Shown here: positions 24,354 to 32,475 of the stretch, one piece after another
How positions within the stretch are numbered: the stretch's first letter is position 1
How the letters are laid out: each line of letters opens with the position of its first letter
NCBI RefSeq assembly: GCF_016907365.1
Contig: NZ_JAFBBV010000001.1
Coordinates: forward strand, 1,116,001-1,180,000
From: Oerskovia paurometabola
Lineage (GTDB): Bacteria; Actinomycetota; Actinomycetes; Actinomycetales; Cellulomonadaceae
Reading direction: 5' to 3'
DNA length: 64,000 nt
Translations under genes and position numbers: made by a program
The notes under the pieces: model-generated
What the model saw: only the letters and a program-made list of their open reading frames with translations
The model's database searches: none
What the model was told of the DNA's origin: nothing

Positions 24354-25988
24354 ATGACCGAGAACACCCCGCAGGTCCCCGAGCACCAGGCTCCGCGCGA
24401 CGGCGACACCCAGCGCATCGAGGCGCAGCCCACGCAGCAGCTTCCCGTCACCCCGACGGCCCCTGCCGCCCCCGCGCCGCAGGCCCCCGCGCAGCAGCAC
24501 TTCGCGGCCCCGCACCCGGCGCCCGTGCCCGCGCCGCCCGCGCAGCACGCACCGCAGCAGCCGCAGCACGCCCCCTACGGCGCGCAGGCTCCCTACGGGG
24601 CGCAGGCTCAGCACGGCGCCCCGACGAGCACCCCGTACTCCGCGGCCGGCATGCCGCCCGCGCCGGTGGCGCCCGAGCAGCCCCAGGTCGCGACCAGGAA
24701 GAGCAAGACCTGGATCCCCGTGGTCGGCGCGGCCGCCGCGGCCGCCGTCCTCGCGAGCGCCGGCACCGCCGGTCTGCTCGGCGTGCTCGACGGCAACGGC
24801 TCGTCGCCCAGCTCGCTGGCCTCGGTCGGGGAGACCAAGGAGAACTCGACGGTCCCCGTCGCCGACTCGACGTCGGAGAACCCGAACTGGCAGGCCGTGA
24901 CGAGCGCCGTCGCGCCGTCGGTCGTCTCGATCCAGGTCACCACGGCCGCGGGTGGAGCCGAGGGATCCGGTGTCGTGATCGACACCGAGGGCCACGTCCT
25001 GACGAACAACCACGTCGTCGAGGGTGCGCAGGACGACACCGTCCAGGTCACGCTCAGCGACGGCCGCCTGTACGAGGCGAAGATCGTGGGTCTCGACCCG
25101 ACGACCGACCTCGCGGTGGTCGAGCTCGTCGACCCGCCGAGCAACCTCACGCCGGCCTCGTTCGGCGACTCCGACGACGTCACCGTGGGCGAGTCGGTCC
25201 TGGCCGTCGGCAACCCGCTCGGCCTGGCCAACACGGCCACGACCGGCATCGTGTCCGCGCTCGACCGCCCGGTCGCCGCGTCGGGCTCCGACGGCGGCAG
25301 CACCGTGGTCACGAACGCGATCCAGATCGACGCCGCGATCAACCCCGGCAACTCCGGCGGGCCGCTGTTCAACGCGCAGGGCGAGGTCATCGGCATCACC
25401 TCGTCGATCGCGACGACCTCGAACCAGTCCGGCTCGATCGGCCTGGGCTTCGCCATCCCGGTGAACCTCGCGAAGAACATCAGCGCGCAGCTCATCGAGA
25501 ACGGCACGGCCGAGCACGCGTTCCTGGGCGTGAGCATGACGGACGCGACGGCCACGGCCGACGGCGTCACGCGCCGCGGCGCCGAGGTCAAGTCCGTCTC
25601 GGACGGCTCCCCGGCCGCCGAGGCCGGCATCAAGACCGGTGACGTGATCGTCGCGATCGACGGCAACCCCGTGAGCGGCGCGGAGTCGTTGACCGGGTTC
25701 GTGCGCGAGCGTGCGACCGGAGACGTCGCGAAGGTCACTCTGGTCCGGGACGGCAAGACGGTCGACGTCGACGTGACGCTCGCCGCGAAGCCGACCGAGA
25801 CGAGCACGGACGGCCAGAGCGGCTCGGGCCAGCAGGGCTCGGGTTCCGACCAGGGCGGTTCCGGCCAGCAGCTCCCGGGCTCCGGCCAGGACGGTTCGAG
25901 CCAGGACGGCTCCGGTCAGGGGCAGTCCGACCAGACCAACCCGAACAACCTGCCCAACCCCTTCGACTGGTTCAACGGTCAGGGCTGA
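24354..25988 (+). CDS. HtrA/DegP-like membrane-anchored serine protease with PDZ domain
   Basis: 544 residues. A Gln/Pro/Ala-rich cytoplasmic tail of about 115 residues precedes one TM (WIPVVGAAAAAAVLASAG). The trypsin-like domain has the triad His (VLTNNHVVEG), Asp (TTDLAVVEL) and Ser (NPGNSGGPLFN). A PDZ domain follows (AFLGVSMTD ... GIKTGDVIVAIDG). The C-terminal 70 residues are Gly/Ser/Gln/Asp repeats ending in DWFNGQG. It would degrade or refold damaged extracytoplasmic proteins. GAGGAGGG sits before the ATG. A strong terminator follows at 26168-26203. Confidence 0.93.
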   Translation: MTENTPQVPEHQAPRDGDTQRIEAQPTQQLPVTPTAPAAPAPQAPAQQHFAAPHPAPVPAPPAQHAPQQPQHAPYGAQAPYGAQAQHGAPTSTPYSAAGMPPAPVAPEQPQVATRKSKTWIPVVGAAAAAAVLASAGTAGLLGVLDGNGSSPSSLASVGETKENSTVPVADSTSENPNWQAVTSAVAPSVVSIQVTTAAGGAEGSGVVIDTEGHVLTNNHVVEGAQDDTVQVTLSDGRLYEAKIVGLDPTTDLAVVELVDPPSNLTPASFGDSDDVTVGESVLAVGNPLGLANTATTGIVSALDRPVAASGSDGGSTVVTNAIQIDAAINPGNSGGPLFNAQGEVIGITSSIATTSNQSGSIGLGFAIPVNLAKNISAQLIENGTAEHAFLGVSMTDATATADGVTRRGAEVKSVSDGSPAAEAGIKTGDVIVAIDGNPVSGAESLTGFVRERATGDVAKVTLVRDGKTVDVDVTLAAKPTETSTDGQSGSGQQGSGSDQGGSGQQLPGSGQDGSSQDGSGQGQSDQTNPNNLPNPFDWFNGQG

Positions 25989-26167
25989 GGCAGCACGAGC
26001 CGGACCCGGTGGCGTCGGCGGTGACGGTGGGAACCTCCCCCTGTGCCCGCCGTGGGCCGACGCCACCGCGGTCCTTCGACCGTCCCCCGGTCCGCGTTCC
26101 CCCCTGTCGACCGGCGGGACCGCCGAGGTGCGGCACTGTTCCCCTGCAGGTGCCCCTCGGCACGGAT

Positions 26168-26203
26168 GCCCCGGTCCGTACGGTTCGCCGTACGGGCCGG
26201 GGC
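26168..26203. terminator. Strong hairpin terminator after htrA
   Basis: A 16-base stem, GCCCCGGTCCGTACGG (26168-26183) with its partner 26188-26203, one G-U pair, closed by a TTCG tetraloop. It lies between the htrA stop and the convergent GNAT gene and probably serves both. Confidence 0.85.
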
Positions 26204-26228
26204 GTCGTCGTGCTCGGGGCGGCCAGGC

Positions 26229-26789
26229 CTACTGGTCGCGGACCGGCAGCGCCTCGTCGTCCGGGGTCGGCCGGGCGGGCACGGCGGGTCCGTCCCACGG
26301 AGAGGTGAGGACGGGGTCGGCGTCGAGCAGCACGAGGGCCTTGGTCGAGCGGACCTCGGTCGTCGTGTACCCGAGCCCGTCGGCGACCTCGCGGGGCAGG
26401 ACGTCGGCGAGCGTGACGCGCGTCGCGCGGAACTCCTGGCCCCACGCCTCGACCGCGGCGACGAGCTGGCTGGCGACGGTCGTCCGGTCGGCGGCGGGGT
26501 CGACCGCGATCTCGTCGATCTCGACGACGGCTCCGTTGGCCGTGAACGTCAGGCGCTGGCTGGCCAGGAGGTAGCCGACGACGCCCGTCGCGTCCTCGGC
26601 GACCAGCAGCAGCGTGTCGAGGGCCCGGAGCAGGGGGCCGACGACGCGGTCGTGGGTGGCGCGGTCCGGCGCGTCCGGCTGGAGACGGACGACGAGGAGC
26701 CAGAGGTCCTCGCGGTCGGCGGTGGTGGCGCGACGTACGGTGACGTCGTCGTGCGTGGGGGCCAGAGTCATCGTCGTCGCGTCGGTCAC
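26229..26789 (-). CDS. GNAT-family N-acetyltransferase
   Basis: 186 residues. The GNAT core is recognisable: VVEIDEIAVDPAADRTTVASQLVAAVEAW corresponds to motif A (strand 4, acetyl-CoA loop, helix 3), and LADVLPREVADGLGYTTTEV to motif B with its usual late Tyr. The acetyl-CoA loop is looser than the RxxGxG/A consensus (DRTTVAS), so activity is less certain. Substrate unknown. It converges on htrA and is followed upstream by a 149-base interval (26790-26938) in which I see only a short TTCCGGAA palindrome. Confidence 0.75.
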   Translation of the reverse strand: MTDATTMTLAPTHDDVTVRRATTADREDLWLLVVRLQPDAPDRATHDRVVGPLLRALDTLLLVAEDATGVVGYLLASQRLTFTANGAVVEIDEIAVDPAADRTTVASQLVAAVEAWGQEFRATRVTLADVLPREVADGLGYTTTEVRSTKALVLLDADPVLTSPWDGPAVPARPTPDDEALPVRDQ

Positions 26790-26938
26790 CGGGTGAACTT
26801 AACAGGCGGAACCGCACACTTCCGGAAGGTGTCCGTCGAACGGTCCATTCGTCGCGTACTTCACGAAACTACCGGTGGAGTTCGGCGTCCTGACGCCATT
26901 CCCAGGGTGGTCACGCGTCCACCGTGCGGACGCCCGTC

Positions 26939-28351
26939 TCACTCCCCGAGCGCGTACCGCATGGGTTCGAGCTTGGCCTCGGACTCCGCGAGCTCGGCCG
27001 CCGGGTCGGAGGCCGCGACGATCCCGCAGCCCGCGAAGAGGCGCACGTGGTGCGGGTCGCCGGAGGACAGCTCGGCCGAGCGCAGCGCGATGCCCCACTC
27101 TCCGTCACCGTCCGCGCCGAACCAGCCGACGGGAGCCGCATAGCGGGCCCGGTCCATGCCCTCGATCTCCCGGATGAGGTCGCGTGCCGCGAGGGTCGGC
27201 GTCCCGCACACCGCGGCCGAGGGGTGCAGCGCGGCGGCGAGCGCCAGGCTCGTGGGCGCGGGGCCGCCGTCGGTCCCCGACGCGAGGACGCCCGTGACGT
27301 CGGACGCCAGGTGCAGCACGTTGGGCAGGTGCAGCACGAACGGCGCGTCGGGGACGTTCATGGACGAGCAGAAGGGCGCGAGCGCGTCGGCGACCGACGC
27401 GACCGCGTACTCGTGCTCCTCGAGGTCCTTGGACGAGCGGGCCAGGTGCGCTGCCCGCAGCAGCGAGTCGTCGTCGGCCTCGGCGCCGCCCGAGCGACGG
27501 ATCGTCCCGGCCAGCACGCGCGAGGTCACGAGCCCCTTCTCGCTGCGCACGAGCAGCTCCGGGGTCGCGCCGACCATGCCGTCGACCGAGAACGTCCAGC
27601 ACGCGTCGTAGGCCACCGCGAGGCGCCCGAGCATCCAGCGGGGGTCCACGGCGTGCTCGGCGGTCGCGACCACGTCGCGTGCGAGCACGACCTTCTCGAG
27701 CTCGCCCCGGCGGATCCGTTCGACGCCCTCGGCGACGACCGCGGTCCAGTCGCCCGCGCTGAGCGAGCCGTCGACCGTGGTCACGCGGCCCGGCCCGACC
27801 ACGGGCGTGCGGTGCGCCGGGTCGAGGACCGACGCGACGTCGTCGGGCAGGGAGTCGCCCTCCGCGATGCTGGTCACCCACGCCGTGCCGCCCGGCCCGC
27901 CCCGACGCCCGACGACGACGCGCGGCACCACGATCGTCCCGCCCGGTCGGGCGTCGCCCGAGGTCCCGGACGCGTCGTCGAACGCGAACGACCCGAACGC
28001 GACGAGGCCGCTGCCGGGCAGCGAGACGTCGTCGTGCACGACGGCCGCGCCCAGCACCTCCTGCCACGCGGCCTCGGCGTCCGCGAAGCGGCCCGGCCCC
28101 CACGCCTCGAGCCGCAGGGTCTCGCCCCACCCGACGAGGCCGTCGCCGCGCCGCACCCAGGCGAGCGGTCGGGCGTCGGGCAGGAGGTCGGTCAGCGCCG
28201 TGAGGTCGTCGGGCAGCCCGCCGGGCAGCCGCGTCGTGCGCACGACGAGGCGAGGGACGGCGGGGGACCCGGGGGAGCCGGTGCGGGGAGAGCCTGCCGG
28301 GGGAGCACCGAGGTCGTCGGAGCCCGCCGGGAGGTGGGAGTGCTCAGTCAT
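26939..28351 (-). CDS. menF: Isochorismate synthase
   Basis: 470 residues of the chorismate-binding (MST) fold. C-terminal signatures: [47 protein letters not shown], the base/Mg2+ region [26 protein letters not shown], and the final [20 protein letters not shown] / [14 protein letters not shown] / [12 protein letters not shown]. It converts chorismate to isochorismate for MenD. An N-terminal Gly/Ser/Pro-rich stretch precedes the fold. The ATG lies 7 bases after TACGCT and diverges tightly from menG. Confidence 0.92.
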   Translation of the reverse strand: MTEHSHLPAGSDDLGAPPAGSPRTGSPGSPAVPRLVVRTTRLPGGLPDDLTALTDLLPDARPLAWVRRGDGLVGWGETLRLEAWGPGRFADAEAAWQEVLGAAVVHDDVSLPGSGLVAFGSFAFDDASGTSGDARPGGTIVVPRVVVGRRGGPGGTAWVTSIAEGDSLPDDVASVLDPAHRTPVVGPGRVTTVDGSLSAGDWTAVVAEGVERIRRGELEKVVLARDVVATAEHAVDPRWMLGRLAVAYDACWTFSVDGMVGATPELLVRSEKGLVTSRVLAGTIRRSGGAEADDDSLLRAAHLARSSKDLEEHEYAVASVADALAPFCSSMNVPDAPFVLHLPNVLHLASDVTGVLASGTDGGPAPTSLALAAALHPSAAVCGTPTLAARDLIREIEGMDRARYAAPVGWFGADGDGEWGIALRSAELSSGDPHHVRLFAGCGIVAASDPAAELAESEAKLEPMRYALGE

Positions 28352-28358
28352 CGTCTCC

Positions 28359-28364
28359 AGCGTA
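28359..28364 (-). promoter_or_regulatory. -10 box TACGCT for menF, leaderless
   Basis: On the minus strand TACGCT is followed by GGAGACG (7 bases) and the menF ATG. Its TA dinucleotide overlaps the proposed menG -10 box on the other strand. Confidence 0.5.
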
Positions 28365-28368
28365 GGCG
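28363..28368 (+). promoter_or_regulatory. Weak -10 box TAGGCG for menG, leaderless
   Basis: TAGGCG is followed by 7 bases and ATG 28376, mirroring the menF arrangement. The last base departs from TANNNT, so this is weaker than its partner. Confidence 0.35.
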
Positions 28369-28375
28369 TGAAACG

Positions 28376-29080
28376 ATGGGCGGCATGTCGCGAGCCAGCC
28401 TGGACAAGAAGCCCACCGAGGTCGCCTCCATGTTCGACGGGATCGCCCGTCGCTACGACCTCACGAACGACCTCATCTCCCTCGGGCAGGACCGGCGGTG
28501 GCGCAAGCACACGGTCGACGCCGTCGCGGCCCTGCCGGGCGAGCGCGTCCTGGACCTCGCGGCCGGGACGGGCACGTCGAGCGAACCGTTCGCGGACGAG
28601 GGCGTCGAGGTCGTCCCGTGCGACTTCTCGGTCGGCATGCTCCAGGTCGGCAAGCGCCGCCGCCCCGACATGCCCTTCGTCGCGGGGGACGCCACGGCGC
28701 TGCCCTTCGCCGACGCGTCGTTCGACGCCGTCACCATCTCGTTCGGGCTGCGCAACGTCGTGGACACGAGCGCGGCGCTGCGCGAGATGCTGCGCGTGAC
28801 ACGCCCGGGCGGGCGCCTGGTCGTCTGCGAGTTCTCCGAGCCGACGTGGAAGCCGTTCCGCGTGCTCTACACCGACGTCTTCATGCGGATGCTGCCGGTC
28901 GTGGCCGGGGCCGTGACCAAGGAGAAGGGCTCGTACGAGTACCTCGTCGAGTCCATCAAGTCCTGGCCCACGCAGCCCGAGCTCGCGCACCTCATGCTCG
29001 ACGCCGGCTGGGAGGGCGTCGCGTACCGCAACCTCAGCGGTGGCCTCGTCGCGCTGCACCGCGGGATCCGCCCCGCCTGA
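28376..29080 (+). CDS. menG: Demethylmenaquinone methyltransferase
   Basis: 234 residues (UbiE/MenG family). [28 protein letters not shown] is the family N-terminal motif, [15 protein letters not shown] the SAM-binding loop, and [26 protein letters not shown] the second signature. It C-methylates demethylmenaquinol in the last head-group step. ATG 28376 fits leaderless spacing; ATG 28385 (MSRASLDKK) is equally possible as neither has a Shine-Dalgarno. Its promoter must lie within the 24 bases shared with menF. A hairpin terminator follows. Confidence 0.92.
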   Translation: MGGMSRASLDKKPTEVASMFDGIARRYDLTNDLISLGQDRRWRKHTVDAVAALPGERVLDLAAGTGTSSEPFADEGVEVVPCDFSVGMLQVGKRRRPDMPFVAGDATALPFADASFDAVTISFGLRNVVDTSAALREMLRVTRPGGRLVVCEFSEPTWKPFRVLYTDVFMRMLPVVAGAVTKEKGSYEYLVESIKSWPTQPELAHLMLDAGWEGVAYRNLSGGLVALHRGIRPA

Positions 29081-29089
29081 CGCACCAGC

Positions 29090-29132
29090 ACGGAGCGAGG
29101 CGGGCCCGACGCACGGACCCGCCTCGCTCCGT
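29090..29132 (+). terminator. Hairpin terminator after menG
   Basis: Perfect 15-base arms ACGGAGCGAGGCGGG (29090-29104) and CCCGCCTCGCTCCGT (29118-29132), ten bases after the menG stop. It separates menG from the nuo transcription unit. Confidence 0.85.
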
Positions 29133-29213
29133 CGTACCCTCCTGCCCCTGCGACCAGGGTGTTCGTCGCTCAAGGAAGGGTTGCCTTGCTACACAATCGC
29201 GAGCATGTGTGGC

Positions 29214-29219
29214 TAGAGT
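29214..29219 (+). promoter_or_regulatory. Possible -10 box of the nuo operon
   Basis: TAGAGT between the menG terminator and the Rex site would place the transcript start near 29226, just upstream of the operator. TTGCCT or TTGCTA further up are at poor spacing, so this is tentative. Confidence 0.35.
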
Positions 29220-29230
29220 GGCGATGTCCA

Positions 29231-29248
29231 TTGTGAGCGACTTCACAA
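29231..29248. promoter_or_regulatory. Rex operator upstream of the nuo operon
   Basis: TTGTGAGCGACTTCACAA. Against the known Rex consensus TTGTGAA-N4-TTCACAA it has one mismatch (A to G in the left arm), with six-base outer arms TTGTGA/TCACAA perfectly symmetric. It lies 43 bases before the first gene of the operon, where a bound dimer would block initiation or early elongation. Confidence 0.85.
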
Positions 29249-29291
29249 GGGTCTTTCCGAGGTGTGCCCCAGGGCGGAACGAGGTGAGAAC

Positions 29292-30593
29292 GTGCGTGAT
29301 CGGACCGACGACGCGGACGTCATCGTCGTGGGCGCAGGCCCCGCCGGTGCCACCGCGGCCCACTACTGCGCCGCCGCCGGCCTGAGCGTCCTCCTCCTCG
29401 AGAAGGCCTCCTTCCCCCGCGACAAGATCTGCGGCGACGGCCTCACGCCGCGCGCCGTGGGTGAGCTCGTGCGCATGGGCGTGCCCACGCGCGCCGAGGA
29501 CGGCTGGATCCGCAACAAGGGACTGCGCGTCGTCGCGAGCGGTCGCCAGTGGGAGCTGCCCTGGCCCGAGCTCAAGGCGTACCCCTCCTACGGCCTCGCC
29601 CGCTCCCGCATGAACCTCGACCAGACGCTCGCCGAGCACGCCCAGCGCACGGGGGCCAAGCTCCTCGAACGCACCAACGTGACCGGGCCGCTCCTCGACG
29701 AGCGCACCGGCCGGGTCGTGGGCGTCACGGCCCGCCCCCTCGACGAGAACGGTCGCCGCGCCGGCGACGAGTACGAGCTGCGCGCCCCGGTCGTGATCGC
29801 GGCCGACGGCGTCTCGTCCCGCTTCGCGCTCGCGCTCGGCCTCGAGAAGCGCCAGGACCGGCCCATGGGCGTCGCGGTCCGCACCTACTTCACGACCCCT
29901 CGTCACGACGACGAGTGGATGGAGTCCCACCTCGAGCTGTGGGACGGCCCGGCCGGAAGGTCGAACCTGCTGCCCGGCTACGGGTGGATCTTCGCGCTCG
30001 GCGACGGCACCGCGAACGTCGGGCTCGGCTCGGTCAACTCGACCCCGGCCCGCCAGTCCGCGGCGAACGTGGACTACAAGGACCTGTTCGCCAGGTGGAT
30101 GGCGAACGCTCCCGCGGAGTGGGAGTTCACCCCGGAGAACCAGCTCGGCCCCGTGCGCGGCGCCGCGCTCCCCATGGGCTTCAACCGCAAGCCGCTCTAC
30201 TCGCGCGGGGTCGTGCTCGTGGGCGACTCGGGCGGCATGGTCAGCCCGTTCAACGGCGAGGGCATCGCCTACGCCATGCAGGCCGCGCGCGTGGCGGCCG
30301 ACGTCGTGGCCCAGTCCCGGGCCCGCAGCACCGACGCCGCCCGCGAGCGCACGCTCGCGACCTACCCCGACATCATGCGCCGCGACCTGGGCGGGTACCA
30401 CACGCTCGGCCGGTACTTCGTGCGGCTCATCGAGCACCCCGAGATCATGCGGCTGTGCACCAGGTACGGCCTGCCTCGACCGCTCGTCATGCGCTTCGTC
30501 CTCAAGCTGCTGTCCGACTGTTACGAACCCCGCGGGGGCGACGTCGTCGACCGCGTCATCGCGGGCCTGACGAGGGTGGTGCCATCGGCATGA
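29292..30593 (+). CDS. Geranylgeranyl reductase-family FAD protein (menaquinone reductase MenJ-like)
   Basis: 433 residues. The FAD fold opens with VIVVGAGPAGATAAHYCAA (GxGxxG), followed by PRDKICGDGLTPRAV and the distal FAD motif VLVGDSGGMVSPFNGEGIAYAM. Homologues reduce isoprenoid double bonds; mycobacterial MenJ saturates one unit of the menaquinone tail. As first gene of the nuo operon and beside menG it most likely makes partially hydrogenated menaquinone, but archaeal-type or chlorophyll substrates cannot be excluded by sequence. GTG 29292 follows GAGGTGAGAA. Its stop overlaps the next ATG (ATGA). Confidence 0.85.
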   Translation: MRDRTDDADVIVVGAGPAGATAAHYCAAAGLSVLLLEKASFPRDKICGDGLTPRAVGELVRMGVPTRAEDGWIRNKGLRVVASGRQWELPWPELKAYPSYGLARSRMNLDQTLAEHAQRTGAKLLERTNVTGPLLDERTGRVVGVTARPLDENGRRAGDEYELRAPVVIAADGVSSRFALALGLEKRQDRPMGVAVRTYFTTPRHDDEWMESHLELWDGPAGRSNLLPGYGWIFALGDGTANVGLGSVNSTPARQSAANVDYKDLFARWMANAPAEWEFTPENQLGPVRGAALPMGFNRKPLYSRGVVLVGDSGGMVSPFNGEGIAYAMQAARVAADVVAQSRARSTDAARERTLATYPDIMRRDLGGYHTLGRYFVRLIEHPEIMRLCTRYGLPRPLVMRFVLKLLSDCYEPRGGDVVDRVIAGLTRVVPSA

Positions 30594-30745
30594 CCGATCC
30601 TGGTGCGACGGCAAGGAAGCCGTCATCGCTGTTCACGCAGTCACCACCCAGCCCCTCGGACCCGGGCCGACGCAACGATGCGCGGACGCCCGGCGGCAGC
30701 ACTCCCGACTTGCCCCAGCGCGCCCCCCGGAGAGCAGACCGATGA
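30590..30745 (+). CDS. Hypothetical 51-residue protein linking the reductase gene to nuoA
   Basis: ATG overlaps the reductase stop by ATGA, and its own TGA overlaps the nuoA ATG by ATGA, so it fills the gap exactly in a chain of coupled genes. The product is polar, Pro/Ser/Arg-rich (MTDPGATARKPSSLF ... APRRADR), with no helix or motif I recognise and no Cys. It could be a real small protein or merely a translated bridge that keeps ribosomes moving from the reductase gene to nuoA. Supported by position, not homology. Confidence 0.5.
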   Translation: MTDPGATARKPSSLFTQSPPSPSDPGRRNDARTPGGSTPDLPQRAPRRADR

Positions 30746-31104
30746 CCAACCCGTACGTGCCCGTCCTCGTCCTGATGGGGATCGGAGCCGTCCTGGCTCT
30801 CGGCGGGGTCGCCGCGAGCGCCGTGATCGGCCCCAAGAGGTACAACCGCGCCAAGCTCGACGCGTACGAGTGCGGCATCGAGCCCACGCCGCACGCGGTC
30901 GGCGGAGGGCGCTTCCCGATCAAGTACTACCTCGTCGCGATGACCTTCATCATCTTCGACATCGAGGTGGTCTTCCTCTACCCGTGGGCGGTGGACTTCA
31001 CGGTCCTGGCCACCTTCGGGCTCGTCGCCATGCTGAGCTTCCTCGCCCTGATCACCGTGCCGTTCGTCTACGAATGGCGCCGTGGCGGGTTCGAGTGGGA
31101 CTAG
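30742..31104 (+). CDS. nuoA: NADH-quinone oxidoreductase subunit A
   Basis: 120 residues, three membrane helices. Conserved [19 protein letters not shown] loop (Cys-bearing, conformationally active near the quinone site), [27 protein letters not shown], and the final helix before [13 protein letters not shown]. Part of the membrane arm of complex I, next to the quinone tunnel. ATG overlaps the preceding small ORF. A 25-base gap, the longest inside the nuo run, separates it from nuoB. Confidence 0.95.
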   Translation: MTNPYVPVLVLMGIGAVLALGGVAASAVIGPKRYNRAKLDAYECGIEPTPHAVGGGRFPIKYYLVAMTFIIFDIEVVFLYPWAVDFTVLATFGLVAMLSFLALITVPFVYEWRRGGFEWD

Positions 31105-31129
31105 CCGGAACCAGTTAGGGAGAACGCAG

Positions 31130-31681
31130 ATGGGGATCGAAGAGGCTCCCTCGGGCTTCTTGCTCACGAGCGTGGAGAACCTCGCGGGGTACTTCCGCAA
31201 GGCGTCGCTGTGGCCGGTGACGTTCGGCCTGGCGTGCTGCGCCATCGAGATGATGGCGGCCGGCGCGTCGCGCTACGACCTGTCCCGCTTCGGCATGGAG
31301 GTCTTCCGGGCCTCGCCGCGGCAGGCCGACCTGATGATCGTCGCGGGTCGCGTGAGCCAGAAGATGGCGCCTGTGGTGCGCCAGGTCTACGACCAGATGT
31401 CCGAGCCCAAGTGGGTGCTGTCGATGGGCGTGTGCGCGTCGAGCGGCGGCATGTTCAACAACTACGCGATCGTGCAGGGCGTCGACCACATCGTGCCGGT
31501 CGACATCTACCTGCCCGGCTGCCCGCCGCGCCCCGAGATGCTCATCAACGCGATCCTCGCGCTGCACGAGCAGATCCAGGCCGAGCCGCTGGGCGTGAAC
31601 CGGCGCGAGGCGGCGAAGGCCGCGGAGGCCGCGGCCCTCGAGGCGACCCCCACGTTCCAGATGAAGGGACTGCTGCGGTGA
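31130..31681 (+). CDS. nuoB: NADH-quinone oxidoreductase subunit B
   Basis: 183 residues. Ligands for the terminal cluster N2 are present: [11 protein letters not shown] (tandem Cys), a Cys in [16 protein letters not shown], and [12 protein letters not shown]. It passes electrons to menaquinone at the NuoB-NuoD interface. TAGGGAGAA lies before the ATG. The C-terminal 35 residues ([21 protein letters not shown]) are Ala-rich, as in other actinobacteria. GTGA overlap with nuoC. Confidence 0.96.
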   Translation: MGIEEAPSGFLLTSVENLAGYFRKASLWPVTFGLACCAIEMMAAGASRYDLSRFGMEVFRASPRQADLMIVAGRVSQKMAPVVRQVYDQMSEPKWVLSMGVCASSGGMFNNYAIVQGVDHIVPVDIYLPGCPPRPEMLINAILALHEQIQAEPLGVNRREAAKAAEAAALEATPTFQMKGLLR

Positions 31682-32475
31682 CGAGCACCAACGACGGCTC
31701 GACGGGCCGGCCCGCGGACGACGTCCAGCGCGAGAAGGTCGCGAAGGGCGACGTCCCCGGCGACGAGCTCGTGACCGGGCCGGAGACGGGCGGCCGCGAG
31801 CCGCTCGAGGTCGTCGAGGTCCGCACGGGCATGTTCGGGGCCAAGGGCTCGGGCGACACCTCGGGGTACGGCGGGCTCGTGCGGCCCGTGGTGCTGCCGG
31901 GGCCGAGCGCTCGCCCGTACGGCGGCTGGTTCGACGAGGCCGTCGACGTCCTGGCCGAGGTCCTCGCCGAGGGCGGCGTGCGCTTCGAGGACGCGGTCGA
32001 GCAGGTCGTGGTGGACCCCCCGGGGCGCCACGCCGAGCTCACGCTGCACGTGCGCCGCGACCACGTCGTGACGGTCGCCCGCGCGCTGCGCGACGAGCAG
32101 GACCTGCGCTTCGAGCTGAGCATGGGCGTGAGCGGCGTGCACTACCCGCACGACGTGGGCCGTGAGCTGCACGCCGTCTACCACCTGACGTCGGTGACCC
32201 ACGGGCGCAGCCTGCGCCTCGAGGTCTCCGTCCCCGACGCGGACCCGCACATCCCGTCGAGCACGTCGGTCTACCCGTCCAACGACTGGCACGAGCGCGA
32301 GACGTGGGACTTCTTCGGGATCGTGTTCGACGGCCACCCGGCCCTCGCCCGCATCGAGATGCCCGACGACTGGCCGGGCCACCCGCAGCGCAAGGACTAT
32401 CCGCTCGGCGGCATCCCGGTCGAGTACAAGGGCGCCACGGTGCCCCCGCCGGACCAGAGGAGGTCGTACTCGTGA
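31678..32475 (+). CDS. nuoC: NADH-quinone oxidoreductase subunit C
   Basis: 265 residues, GTG start overlapping the nuoB stop. An N-terminal extension of about 75 polar residues precedes the 30-kDa-subunit core, which ends with the family signature [27 protein letters not shown] and the C-terminal [14 protein letters not shown]. Peripheral-arm subunit without cofactor. GTGA overlap with nuoD. Confidence 0.94.
   Translation: MTSTNDGSTGRPADDVQREKVAKGDVPGDELVTGPETGGREPLEVVEVRTGMFGAKGSGDTSGYGGLVRPVVLPGPSARPYGGWFDEAVDVLAEVLAEGGVRFEDAVEQVVVDPPGRHAELTLHVRRDHVVTVARALRDEQDLRFELSMGVSGVHYPHDVGRELHAVYHLTSVTHGRSLRLEVSVPDADPHIPSSTSVYPSNDWHERETWDFFGIVFDGHPALARIEMPDDWPGHPQRKDYPLGGIPVEYKGATVPPPDQRRSYS

Noticed and set aside
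26810..26835. TTCCGGAA-centred palindrome between the GNAT gene and menF as an operator
   Set aside because: The perfect core is only ten bases in GC-rich DNA, and the flanking symmetry is broken by an extra base.
29189..29212. Second Rex site ACACA-N10-TGTGT upstream of the nuo operator
   Set aside because: Only the outer five bases are symmetric and the inner positions do not match the Rex consensus.
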